64,000 nt of DNA, from assembly GCA_963812945.1 (NCBI GenBank), contig CAWEXD010000008.1, positions 372,001 through 436,000 of the forward strand, written 5' to 3'. Position 1 is the first letter of the stretch, and every line of letters starts with the position of its first letter. Shown here piece after piece: positions 48,431 through 56,544 of the stretch. The notes below the pieces were generated by a model. That model was not told where the DNA came from. It did no database searches and saw nothing but the letters and a program-made list of their open reading frames with translations. A program made the position numbers and the translations under genes. This DNA is from DASRDR01 sp963812945 [NCBI: uncultured Candidatus Rokubacteria bacterium] (GTDB lineage: Bacteria > Methylomirabilota > Methylomirabilia > Rokubacteriales).

Positions 48431-48474
48431 CGCGCGCCGGCGTGGAGGCCCGGTCCGGCGGGGCCCGAGCCCGG

Positions 48475-48480
48475 TATAAT
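48475..48480 (+). promoter_or_regulatory. Consensus -10 (TATAAT) before the second M16 gene
   Basis: A perfect TATAAT ends 6 nt before the ATG at 48487, so the transcript should start at the start codon. It shows that the second M16 gene has its own promoter. Confidence 0.55.
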
Positions 48481-48486
48481 GCCGCC

Positions 48487-49863
48487 ATGCACCCGGCCGC
48501 CGTGAGGGGCGTCGCCTTGACCGCTGCCGTCGCGGCGCTCACGGCGACCGCCGATTCCCAGACCCTGCCGCCCGTCGCCGCGGACGCGCCAGTGGCGGGG
48601 GCTCCCGCCGGGTGGACGCGCTTCACCCTCTCGAACGGGATCGCGGTCCTCGTCGCGGAGCGACCCGGCATCCCGATCGTCATCGTGCGCGTTGCCGTGG
48701 AGGCGGGCGGGGCGCTCGACCCGCCGGACCGAGGCGGTGTCGCCAACCTGACGGCGCTGCTCCTCACCCGCGGAAGCGCGACGCGGACGGCGCTCGAGGC
48801 CGACCGCGCCATCGAGTTCGTGGGCGGGAGTCTCGAGGGCGAGGGCGGCCGGGATGCCAGCGAGCTCACCCTCTCGGTGCTGCGCAAGGACCTCCCACTG
48901 GGACTCGACCTCCTGGCCGATGCCCTGCGGCGACCGGTTTTCCCGGACGACGAGTTCGAGCGCCGGCGCCAGGAGGTCCGGGCGTCGGTGCAGCGGTCGG
49001 AGGAGGATCCGGGAGCCGTCGCGGCCAGGGCCCTCAGGCGACTCGTGTTTCCGGGGCACCCATACAGCCGGCCCGTCGCGGGGACCGAGGCGTCGCTGGC
49101 CGACATCACGCGAGGGGACGTCGTGGCCTTCCACCAGGCCGCCTACCGGCCCGAGCGCACGATCGTCGCGGTGGCCGGCGACGTCACCGCGGGGAGGGTG
49201 CGGACGGAGCTCGCCGCGCGGCTGGGTGACTGGTCCGCCGCGGGAGCGGCCCCGACCGTTGCGAGGCCGCCGACGCTTGGACTGCCGTCGCGCACCGAGA
49301 CGATCCAGCGGGGCCTGACACAGGCCACGATCATGCTGGGCCAGGCGACGGTCACCCGCGGGCATCCGGACTTCTATCCGTTGCTGGTCGCGAGCCAGGT
49401 GCTGGGCGGCGGCTCGTCCTCGCGCCTCTACACGCGCGTCCGCGAGGAGCGGGGCCTGGCCTACAGCGTCTACGCGCAGTTCGCGTCGGCCCGTCTGGGC
49501 GGCCTCTTCCTGGTCGAGCTGCAGAGCGAGAACGCGCGGGTCCGTGAGGCCCTGGCGGTGGTGCGGGACGAGCTGGTCCGCCTTCGCCGGGAGCGCGTGC
49601 CGGAGGAGGAGCTGGCCCGAGCGCGCGCATTTCTCGTCGGCAGCTTTCCCCTGGGGATGGACACCGCCGCGGACGTGTCGGGCCTTCTGATCGCGATCGA
49701 GCGGTTCGGGCTCGGGCTCGACTATCCGGCCAGGTTCCGCCGCGCGGTCTCCGCGGTGAGCGCGGACGACGTGCTCCGGGCGGTGCGGGCCCACTGGGAT
49801 CCGGACAGCATGAGCCTCGCGCTGGTCGGCAATCTCCGCGAGGCGGGGCTCGGGACGCCCTGA
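48487..49863 (+). CDS. M16-family peptidase-like protein, non-catalytic subunit
   Basis: This 458-residue secreted M16 homologue has a signal peptide (AVRGVALTAAVAALTATADS). At the place of HxxEH it reads GGVANLTALLLTRGS, so the zinc ligands are missing. The rest of the fold is kept: FVGGSLEGEGGRDASELTLS, RRLVFPGHPYSRPVAGTEAS and VLGGGSSSRLYTRVREERGL with the Arg/Tyr substrate-binding pair (GLAYSVYA). Such R-subunits pair with a catalytic M16B partner, here the product of 46068-47402. It carries a perfect -10 and probably a leaderless transcript. Confidence 0.9.
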   Translation: MHPAAVRGVALTAAVAALTATADSQTLPPVAADAPVAGAPAGWTRFTLSNGIAVLVAERPGIPIVIVRVAVEAGGALDPPDRGGVANLTALLLTRGSATRTALEADRAIEFVGGSLEGEGGRDASELTLSVLRKDLPLGLDLLADALRRPVFPDDEFERRRQEVRASVQRSEEDPGAVAARALRRLVFPGHPYSRPVAGTEASLADITRGDVVAFHQAAYRPERTIVAVAGDVTAGRVRTELAARLGDWSAAGAAPTVARPPTLGLPSRTETIQRGLTQATIMLGQATVTRGHPDFYPLLVASQVLGGGSSSRLYTRVREERGLAYSVYAQFASARLGGLFLVELQSENARVREALAVVRDELVRLRRERVPEEELARARAFLVGSFPLGMDTAADVSGLLIAIERFGLGLDYPARFRRAVSAVSADDVLRAVRAHWDPDSMSLALVGNLREAGLGTP

Positions 49864-49958
49864 GGAAGGACGAGTGGGGGATCATCGCGGCCGCCGTGCG
49901 GATGATCGGGATCTCCGGAGGCGTGCTCCTCTTCTTCAAGAGGAGCGGCTGGCTATGA
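49860..49958 (+). CDS. Possible small hydrophobic protein (32 aa, CTG start)
   Basis: A 32-codon frame begins with CTG overlapping the M16 stop (CTGA) and ends TGA overlapping the next ATG (ATGA). The peptide reads as a short amphipathic start, then IIAAAVRMIGISGGVLLFFK and a RSGWL end: one membrane helix with a basic end. The double stop-start overlap and the fully used gap argue for a coding role. Internal GTG (49896) or ATG (49902) starts are alternatives. Confidence is limited by its size. Confidence 0.4.
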   Translation: MRKDEWGIIAAAVRMIGISGGVLLFFKRSGWL

Positions 49959-50614
49959 CCGCCGCGCCGGTCGGCTCGGGACGCCGCGGTGCCGCGAGGC
50001 CTGGCCGCCCGCACGGAATCGAATGGCAGGGTGGGGCATTTGGCCTGGCGCTGATCCTGGGCGTCGTGGTTCTCGGCGGCGCGCCCAGGCCTGCCAGCGC
50101 GCTCGTCGGGGACCTGACGCCGGCGGGCGAGGCCGAGGCGGTCGACGTGGGCATCGCGGCGATCACTCAGGAGGACTTCGCCGAGGAGTGGCAGCTCCGG
50201 CTGCCGGGCGGCGAGGAGGTCGCCGTCAGCACGCCCTTCTCCCGGCTCGCCCTCGCGGCCCGTCAGGCCGCGATGAAGGGCGAGCCGCTCACGGAGAAGC
50301 AGCGGAAGGAGCAGCTCGACCGCGGCCGGGGCCGGATCCAGCTCGTCGTCACGATGTACGGCCGCGCCCGAGACTTCGCGCGGTGGTATCAGCCGGCCCT
50401 GGTGGTGGGCGGGCGCGAGGTCAAGGCGACGTTCGTCCAGAACGAGCGGACGCCACTGCGCCTCGAGGACGGCCGCTATGCCGCGCGCAACGTGTACGTC
50501 TTCCCGCTGGAGGAGATCTCGGGGGGAGCGCCCGTGACCCTGGTGGTCCGCGGCGCGCCCCCGGATCACAAGGAGGTCCTGCGGTCCGCGCTGGACATCG
50601 GCAAGTTCCGCTGA
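49955..50614 (+). CDS. Secreted/anchored hypothetical protein
   Basis: This 219-residue protein starts with ATG overlapping the stop of the small hydrophobic frame. A basic N-terminus precedes a hydrophobic stretch (GGAFGLALILGVVVLGGA) and APRPASA, a likely signal peptidase site. The mature part is mostly beta-rich and soluble (EEWQLRLPGGEEVAVSTPFS, IQLVVTMYGRARDFARWYQP, LRLEDGRYAARNVYVFPLEE). I do not recognise a family. It lies between the M16 protein and a thioredoxin-like gene on the same strand, and may act in the cell envelope. Confidence 0.7.
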   Translation: MTAAPVGSGRRGAARPGRPHGIEWQGGAFGLALILGVVVLGGAPRPASALVGDLTPAGEAEAVDVGIAAITQEDFAEEWQLRLPGGEEVAVSTPFSRLALAARQAAMKGEPLTEKQRKEQLDRGRGRIQLVVTMYGRARDFARWYQPALVVGGREVKATFVQNERTPLRLEDGRYAARNVYVFPLEEISGGAPVTLVVRGAPPDHKEVLRSALDIGKFR

Positions 50615-50676
50615 TACCAGGCCCGCCGACGCCCGCCACGTCCGGCCACATGTCACAGGAGAGGAGACCGATCTCG

Positions 50677-51177
50677 ATGGTGACCAAGGAGCGCTTCACG
50701 CAGGGGATGACGTTCCAGCAGTACCTCGATCAGATGACGACCAACAAGGACAAGTTCCTGGAGACGCTGAGCGCGGTGCACGTCGCTCCCGAGGACCGGA
50801 CCGCTCTCACCGGCCGTCGCGGAAAGCTCAATGTTCTCGTGCTCACCGAGGACTGGTGCGGTGACGCGCTGACGAACTTCCCGGTGCTGGCGCGGCTGGT
50901 GGACGGCGCGCCGAACGTCGAGATGCGGGTCTTCCTCCGGGACCAGAACCCGGACGTCATGGATCAGTACCTCAATCGGGGGATGTTCCGGTCGATCCCC
51001 GTCTTCGTCTTCTTCGACGACCACATGAACGAGCTCGCGCGCTTCATCGAGCGCCCGCCGAAGATCACGGAATACATGGAGCAGAAGCAGCTCGAGCTGC
51101 GCCGCCAGCTTCGCGCCCAGCACGGCGCCGAGTGGCAGCGCGCGGCCGCCGAGGAGATCCGCGCCCTCCTCGGATGA
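50677..51177 (+). CDS. Thioredoxin-like family protein with single active-site Cys
   Basis: This 166-residue cytoplasmic protein has a thioredoxin fold. A GGAGAGGAG supports the ATG at 50677; an ATG at 50650 is possible. The usual WCxxC is TEDWCGDALTNFP, so Cys61 stands alone and the second Cys is Ala. The cis-Pro segment is RSIPVFVFFDD. This matches a group of bacterial thioredoxin-family proteins annotated without known function. With one Cys it could be a monothiol reductase or binder rather than a dithiol oxidoreductase. The stop overlaps the ATG of the acyl-CoA synthetase gene. Confidence 0.85.
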   Translation: MVTKERFTQGMTFQQYLDQMTTNKDKFLETLSAVHVAPEDRTALTGRRGKLNVLVLTEDWCGDALTNFPVLARLVDGAPNVEMRVFLRDQNPDVMDQYLNRGMFRSIPVFVFFDDHMNELARFIERPPKITEYMEQKQLELRRQLRAQHGAEWQRAAAEEIRALLG

Positions 51178-52649
51178 ACGTCGCCCGCTTCCTCGAGACG
51201 AGCGCTCGTCGCTGGCCGGAGGCGCCGGCCCTGATCGCCGGGGACCGGCGCTGGGGCTAGGCCGACCTCGATCGTGAAGCGGGGCAGGTGGCGGCCGGCC
51301 TCGCCCGGCTCGGTCTCCGGGCGGGCGAGCGCGTCTGCCTCCACCTCGGAAACCGCCCCGAGTTCGTGCTGGCCTACTACGGCTGCCAGAAGCTCGGCGC
51401 CACCCCCGTCGCGCTCAACGTCACGTACGCGCGCGACGAGCTCGCCTACATCGTTCGGGACAGCGAGGCGGCGGCGATCCTGAGCGGGCCGCCGTTTGCC
51501 GCTCAGCTTCCCGCCTCCGCGGAGACGCCTTCGGTCCGGGCCCGCGTGGGGACCCGCGAGCCGGGCACGGTGCCCTTCGAGGCGCTGGTGACCGATGCGC
51601 CGCTCCAGTCTCGCGACCGCGAGCGCGAGGACGTGGCCGCCATCCTCTACACCTCGGCCACCACCGGCCGGCCCAAGGGCGTCATGCTCACTCACGCCAA
51701 CGTGGTGTCGAACGCGTACGCGACGGCCCACCACCTCCGCATGACTCCTGCCGACCGTGGCCTCTGCGCGCTCCCGCTGTTTCACTGCTTCGGCCAGAAC
51801 TTCATCATGAACGCCCTCGTGGCGGCCGGAGGAACGCTGGTCCTGCAGGAACGATTCGTGCCGGCCGAGTTCCTGGCGGCGATCGCCCGGCACCAGGTCA
51901 GCATCCTGTACGCGGTGCCGACGATGTACATCGTGCTCCTGTCGGCCGGTCTGGCGACCCATGACCTCTCGTCGATTCGGCTCGCGTTCTCGGCGGCGGC
52001 CATGCTTCCCGCTGACGTCGAGCAGCGCTGGACCGCGGCGACCGGGCTCCCGATCTCCCAGGGGTACGGGCTGACGGAGTGCTCGCCCTTCGCCACCTAC
52101 AACCACGAGCACGACCACCGTCCCGGCTCGGTCGGGACGCCCATCGAGAACGTCGAGGTCCGAGTGGTCGACGAGCACGACCAGGAGCTGCCCGACGGCA
52201 CGCTCGGCGAGATCGTGATCCGCGGCCCCAACGTCATGCGGGGCTACCTCGGGAAGCCCGAGGAGACCGCGGAGATCCTTCGCGGCGGCTGGCTCCATTC
52301 GGGGGACATCGGGTACCGGGATGGCGACGGCTACTTCCACGTCGTCGACCGGGTGAAAGACATGATCAACGTCGCGGGGTTCAAGGTGTTCCCGCGCGAG
52401 ATCGAGGAGATCCTGTTCGAGCATCCGGCGGTGGCCGAGGTGGCGGTGCTCGGCCGCCCAGACCCGGTCAAGGGCGAGGTCGTCCGCGCCTGCGTGGTTC
52501 TCCGGCCCGGCGAGTCGGCGACGACCGACGAGCTGCTCGAGCGATGCCGGGGTCGGGTGGCGTCCTACAAGGTTCCGGTCGTCGTGGGGTTCCTCTCGAC
52601 CCTGCCCAAGAGCCCGACGGGGAAGATTCTCAAGAAGAACCTTCGCTGA
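51174..52649 (+). pseudogene. Long-chain acyl-CoA synthetase (AMP-binding) with in-frame amber codon
   Basis: From ATG 51174 the frame encodes NVARFLETSARRWPEAPALI, then RRWG, then TAG at codon 29 (51258-51260), then ADLDREAGQVAAGLARLGLR and a complete AMP-binding protein to 52649. Homologues have an aromatic residue, usually Tyr, at that site (TAC to TAG). The rest is intact: P-loop YTSATTGRPKGVMLTH, GYGLTECSPFATYN, DGYFHVVDRVKDMI and the catalytic Lys in PKSPTGKILKK. If read only from GTG 51288 it has 453 residues and lacks the first 38. It may be a sequencing error, a recent nonsense mutation or a readthrough. Confidence 0.8.
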
Positions 52650-52740
52650 CGCCGGATCCGGGCGCGGCGCCGGCGGCGGCAGCCTTCCGGAGGACGTGGT
52701 ATCTATATGGGGGGCGCCAGGGCGGCGCCGGGAGGACACC

Positions 52741-53715
52741 ATGCGGCAGTGGCTCGTGGCGGTGGGTGTGATCGGGCTCCTGACGGGCACCATCGTGCTG
52801 GCGCCGCTCGTCGAGGCGCGGGTCGGCGGAGGTGGATCGAGCGGGAGCCGTGGCTCACGCTCCTACTCCGCGCCCCGGGCTCCGCTCACCCCCTCCACGC
52901 CGGCCTCTCCGCAGCGGCCGGCGGCGCCGACCGCCCCCGGCTCGCTCGCCCAGGCTCCGCGCCCCGGCCTCTTCGGGGGATTCGGCGGGATGCTGGGCGG
53001 CTTCCTCCTGGGCGGGATGCTGGGTTCCTTGCTCTTCGGCGGGCTCGGCGGCGGCTTCGGCGGAGGCTTCGGGTTGATGGACCTCCTCGTGATGGGCGGG
53101 CTCGCCGCGCTCGTGATCTCGTTCCTCCGGCGCCGGGCACCCGAACCGGCTGCAGCCTCGGCGTACGGCGGCACGGTGCTGGCTCCCGCCGAGGCGAGGC
53201 CGGCTGGCGGCCCAGACGTTGCCCGGAGGGCGGCGCCGAGTGCTCCGTCGGCGCCGGACGAGGATCTGGCCCGGGGGGTCGAGCACATCCGCGCCATGGA
53301 CCCCGAGTTCGACCCGTCCCGGCTCCTGAGCGTCGCGGGGGACCTGTTCGTCCGCCTCCAGGTCGGCTGGTCCGCGGGCGATCTCGCGGCCGTGCGCGCG
53401 CACCTCACCGACGAGATGGCCGTTGCCCTCGAGGGGGACCTGGCGCGCCTGCGTGAGCGTGGCCGCCGGAATCGCGTCGAGCAGGCCACCGTGGAGTCCA
53501 TCGCCCTCACCGAAGCGTGGCAGGAGTACGGACGAGACCTCGTCACGCTGGAGATCCGGGCCGCCGCCATCGACTACGTGGTCGACGAGGCCACCGGGCG
53601 GGTGGTGGAGGGGAGCCCCACCGTACCGACGCGCTTTGCGGAGTACTGGACCCTGGTCCGGTCGGTGGGTCCGAACCCCTGGAGACTCGGGGCGATCCAG
53701 CAACCCTCCGCCTGA
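52741..53715 (+). CDS. Tim44-like domain membrane protein
   Basis: This 324-residue protein begins with a signal or anchor segment (LVAVGVIGLLTGTIVLAPLV). A Ser/Pro-rich stretch follows, then a remarkable Gly-rich region (about 80-115, GGFGGMLGGFLLGGMLGSLL) merging into a membrane helix LLVMGGLAALVISFLRRR. From about 180 to the end is a Tim44-like/NTF2-fold domain (FDPSRLLSVAGDLFVRLQVG, AVRAHLTDEMAVALEGDLAR). Bacterial Tim44-like proteins of this layout are membrane-bound and of unknown role. GGGAGGA precedes the ATG at good spacing. Confidence 0.87.
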   Translation: MRQWLVAVGVIGLLTGTIVLAPLVEARVGGGGSSGSRGSRSYSAPRAPLTPSTPASPQRPAAPTAPGSLAQAPRPGLFGGFGGMLGGFLLGGMLGSLLFGGLGGGFGGGFGLMDLLVMGGLAALVISFLRRRAPEPAAASAYGGTVLAPAEARPAGGPDVARRAAPSAPSAPDEDLARGVEHIRAMDPEFDPSRLLSVAGDLFVRLQVGWSAGDLAAVRAHLTDEMAVALEGDLARLRERGRRNRVEQATVESIALTEAWQEYGRDLVTLEIRAAAIDYVVDEATGRVVEGSPTVPTRFAEYWTLVRSVGPNPWRLGAIQQPSA

Positions 53716-53769
53716 CGACGGACGCGGGGGAGTCCCCGCTGCCGACGTCTCCGGGTCGTGTTACGCTTT

Positions 53770-53775
53770 TATACA
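53770..53775 (+). promoter_or_regulatory. -10 element before the Fis-type regulator
   Basis: TATACA ends 7 nt before the ATG at 53783. There is no Shine-Dalgarno, so translation is probably leaderless. Confidence 0.45.
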
Positions 53776-53782
53776 GGCGGCC

Positions 53783-54352
53783 ATGGCGCGGGTCGGTGTC
53801 CTGCTCGTGGATCCGGACCAGACGCTGGTGGGGGGTGTCCGCCAGGCCCTCGAGGGACACCCCTACGAATTGCGGCTGTCCGGCTCCACGGCCCACGCGC
53901 TGGAGGTCCTCGGGACCGGCGACGCCGAGGCCGTCCTGGTGAGCCTCGGCACGGGGGACCGCGAGAGGGCGGCCTTCATCACCGACCTCGCGGGCCGCTG
54001 GCCAGACGTGCCGGTCGTGGCCGTGACCGAGCCCGGCGGACGGGCCCAGGGGTTCCAGGCGCTCGGCGCCGGTGCCTGGGACTACCTCGAGCCGCCGGGC
54101 GATCTCCAGCCCGAGCGACTCCTCACGGTGCTCGCGGGCGCCCTCGAGCGCCGCCGTCTCCGGCGCGAGCTTCGCGGGCGCGGGGTGGCGGACACCCTGA
54201 ATCTCGAGGCGCGTGAGCGCCAGGCGATCCTCGCCGCGCTCGAGTCGACGCGCTGGAACAAGCAGGCCGCCGCGCGCCTCCTGGGGCTTCACCGGCCGAC
54301 CCTGTACGCGAAGATGCGGAAGCACGGGATCCCGCAAGCGCGCCCGCAGTGA
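53783..54352 (+). CDS. Receiver-like regulator lacking phosphoacceptor Asp, with Fis-type HTH
   Basis: This 189-residue protein has a receiver-like N domain (about 4-120) and a C-terminal Fis/NtrC-type helix-turn-helix (about 145-185, LEARERQAILAALESTRWNK and QAAARLLGLHRPTLYAKMRK). The acidic pocket keeps Asp10 and Asp12 (VLLVDPDQTL), but the phosphoacceptor position reads AVLVSLGTGD, with Ser54 for Asp. The switch Lys region is DYLEPPGD, also atypical. It is therefore a pseudo-receiver that probably works without phosphorylation. It precedes citrate synthase, which it may regulate; that is inference. Confidence 0.88.
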   Translation: MARVGVLLVDPDQTLVGGVRQALEGHPYELRLSGSTAHALEVLGTGDAEAVLVSLGTGDRERAAFITDLAGRWPDVPVVAVTEPGGRAQGFQALGAGAWDYLEPPGDLQPERLLTVLAGALERRRLRRELRGRGVADTLNLEARERQAILAALESTRWNKQAAARLLGLHRPTLYAKMRKHGIPQARPQ

Positions 54353-54358
54353 CCGAGG

Positions 54359-54373
54359 CCCCGCCTTGCGGGG
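54359..54373 (+). terminator. Hairpin after the regulator gene
   Basis: CCCCGC and GCGGGG pair around CTT, 6 nt after the stop at 54352, with a further bulged GGCC/GGCC extension. There is no U-tract. A weak terminator is possible before the citrate synthase gene. Confidence 0.3.
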
Positions 54374-54469
54374 GCCCGGAGCGTGTGCCACAATGAGCCG
54401 GAACGAGCGGCCCCCGATGCGGGGCCGTACGTATTTCGCCCAATCCGTACGCGCCAACGGGGGCGGCCC

Positions 54470-55597
54470 ATGACGACTCCGACGACCGACCGAGGCCTCG
54501 AGGATGTGGTGGTCTCGACGTCCGAGATCTGCTTCATCGACGGCGATCGAGGGCGACTCCTCTACCGCGGCTACGACATCCACGACCTCGTCGAGCACTC
54601 CTCGTTCGAGGAGACAGCGGCCCTGCTCTGGAACGGCGCGCTCCCGAAGCGCGCGGAGGTCGAGAGCCTCAAGAAGGCCCTGGCGACCCAGCGGCGCCTG
54701 CCCCCCAAGGTCCTGACGCTCCTCCGCAGCCTGCCTCGGAAGTCGGACGCGATGGACGTCCTGCGGACTGCCGTGTCGGCGCTCGGGATCTACGACCCCG
54801 ACGCCGGGGACGACTCCCGGGAGGCCAACCTGCGGAAGGCCGTGCGCATCCAGGCGCAAGTGCCCACGCTCGTCGCCGCGTGGAGCCGGATCCGCAGGGG
54901 CAGGGCGCCGATCCCGCCGAATCCCCGCCTGTCGCTCGCCGGCAACCTTCTCTACATGCTCTTCGGGAGGAAGCCGAGCCCCCTCGCCGAGAAGGCGATG
55001 GACGTCGCGCTCATGCTCCACGCCGACCACGAGCTGAACGCGTCGACGTTCGCGGCGCGGGTCACGGTGGCGACCCTGTCCGACATGCACTCGGGCGTGG
55101 TCTCGGGGATCGGCGCCCTCAAGGGGCCGCTCCACGGCGGGGCGAACGTCGGGGTGATGCGGATGCTGCTGGAGATCGGCGACGTGGACCGGGCGGAGAC
55201 GTGGATCAAGAACGCGCTCGCCCAGAAGAAGCGGATCATGGGCTTCGGCCACCGCGTCTACCACACCGAGGACCCGCGGGCGACCCACCTCCGGCGCCTG
55301 TCCGAGCAGCTCGGGCGCGAGGCCGGCGAGCTCAAGTGGTTCGAGATGTCGCGGATCATCGAGCGGGTGGTGAACGCCGAGAAGACCCTGCACGCCAACG
55401 TCGATTTCTACTCCGGGTCGATGTACTACTCGATGGGCATCGAGCCGGAGCTCTACACCCCGATCTTCGTGGTGTCGCGGGTCTCGGGGTGGACGGCCCA
55501 CATCCTCGAGCAGCAGGCCCACAATCGGCTGATCCGGCCGCGCGCCGAGTACCTGGGGTCGCGTCAGGCGACCTACGTCCCCGTCGACCGGCGCTGA
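54470..55597 (+). CDS. gltA: Citrate synthase (or 2-methylcitrate synthase)
   Basis: This 375-residue protein is of the short type-I citrate synthase class. The ATG at 54470 begins MTTPTTDRGLEDVVVSTSEI, followed by DGDRGRLLYRGYDIHDL, the usual N-terminus. Catalytic residues are visible: His in ALKGPLHGGAN, His in IMGFGHRVYHTEDPR and Asp in HANVDFYSGSMYYSM. It condenses acetyl-CoA (or propionyl-CoA) with oxaloacetate. The methylcitrate route cannot be excluded, as prpB/prpD are not in the window. Confidence 0.9.
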   Translation: MTTPTTDRGLEDVVVSTSEICFIDGDRGRLLYRGYDIHDLVEHSSFEETAALLWNGALPKRAEVESLKKALATQRRLPPKVLTLLRSLPRKSDAMDVLRTAVSALGIYDPDAGDDSREANLRKAVRIQAQVPTLVAAWSRIRRGRAPIPPNPRLSLAGNLLYMLFGRKPSPLAEKAMDVALMLHADHELNASTFAARVTVATLSDMHSGVVSGIGALKGPLHGGANVGVMRMLLEIGDVDRAETWIKNALAQKKRIMGFGHRVYHTEDPRATHLRRLSEQLGREAGELKWFEMSRIIERVVNAEKTLHANVDFYSGSMYYSMGIEPELYTPIFVVSRVSGWTAHILEQQAHNRLIRPRAEYLGSRQATYVPVDRR

Positions 55598-55616
55598 GGG
55601 GCTCGGACGCCCCGAG

Positions 55617-56504
55617 ATGGCCCCCGTCCCGTTCACGAAGGGACACGGGCTCGGCAACGACTACCTCGTCATGGAGGAGCGGGACCTCGGCTTCCCGCTC
55701 GGGTCGACGGCCATCCAGTGGATCTGCCACCGCAACTGGGGGGTGGGCTCGGACGGCATCCTCCTCCGTACCGGCTCGAGTGTCGCCGACGTGGGTCTCC
55801 GGATCTTCAACCCGGACGGTAGTGAAGCCGAAAAGTCGGGCAATGGGCTCCGGATCTTCGCGAAGTACCTGTGGGAGCGCGGGGGCCTCCGGAAGTCGCC
55901 GATGCGGATCGAGACGAAGGGCGGCGTCGTCGAGGCCGTGTGCCATCTCGACGGGGAGCGCGTCGATCAGGTCACGGTCGAGATGGGCCGCGCCACCTTC
56001 CGCGCGCCCGAGATCCCGATGCACGGGCCGGACCGTGAGGTCGTCGGGGTCCCCCTCCAGGTCGGGGACCGCTTCCTCACGGTGACCTGCGTCTCGGTGG
56101 GGAATCCTCACTGCGTCGTCTTCACCGAGAAGCTCGACGACGACGAGGTCCGCCAGCTCGGCCCGCGCATCGAGAACCACCCGTCGTTTCCCAACCGGAC
56201 GAACGTCCAGTTCGCGCGCGTTGTCGGCCGGGACCGGGTGGAGATCCGGATCTGGGAGCGCGGAGCCGGATGGACGCTCGCGTCGGGCTCGTCGTCCTGC
56301 GCGGTCGCGGCGTCGGCGGTGCGCAACGGGCTGGTCGGAGGGCGGCTGACCATCCAGAGCCCCGGGGGCGAGCTGGGTGTGGACGTCCGCGAGGACTGGT
56401 CCATCCGCTTGCGGGGACCGGTCGCCGAAGTGTGTGAGGGGGCCTTGGCTCCCGAGCTGGTGCACGCCCTCCGCACCGGGGCGCCACTTCCCTTCGAGGG
56501 ATAG
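55617..56504 (+). CDS. DapF-fold epimerase homologue with both catalytic Cys replaced by Ser
   Basis: This 295-residue protein aligns with diaminopimelate epimerase along its length: GHGLGNDYLVM, GVGSDGILL, FNPDGSEAEKSGNG, VSVGNPHCVVF, NRTNVQFARVVGRD and RIWERGAGWTLASGSSS. The paired catalytic cysteines of DapF are Ser74 (AEKSGNG in place of xxCGNG) and Ser223 (LASGSS in place of ACGTG). Cys228 remains but is a non-catalytic site. The fold and substrate-binding Asn/Arg residues are kept. A two-base thiol mechanism is impossible, so it may have weak or changed activity, perhaps dehydration or lyase chemistry. It follows citrate synthase by 19 nt. Confidence 0.85.
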   Translation: MAPVPFTKGHGLGNDYLVMEERDLGFPLGSTAIQWICHRNWGVGSDGILLRTGSSVADVGLRIFNPDGSEAEKSGNGLRIFAKYLWERGGLRKSPMRIETKGGVVEAVCHLDGERVDQVTVEMGRATFRAPEIPMHGPDREVVGVPLQVGDRFLTVTCVSVGNPHCVVFTEKLDDDEVRQLGPRIENHPSFPNRTNVQFARVVGRDRVEIRIWERGAGWTLASGSSSCAVAASAVRNGLVGGRLTIQSPGGELGVDVREDWSIRLRGPVAEVCEGALAPELVHALRTGAPLPFEG

Positions 56505-56544
56505 GCCGTGCGCGTCGCGGGCTCGCGCTCTGCCCGGGGCTGAC

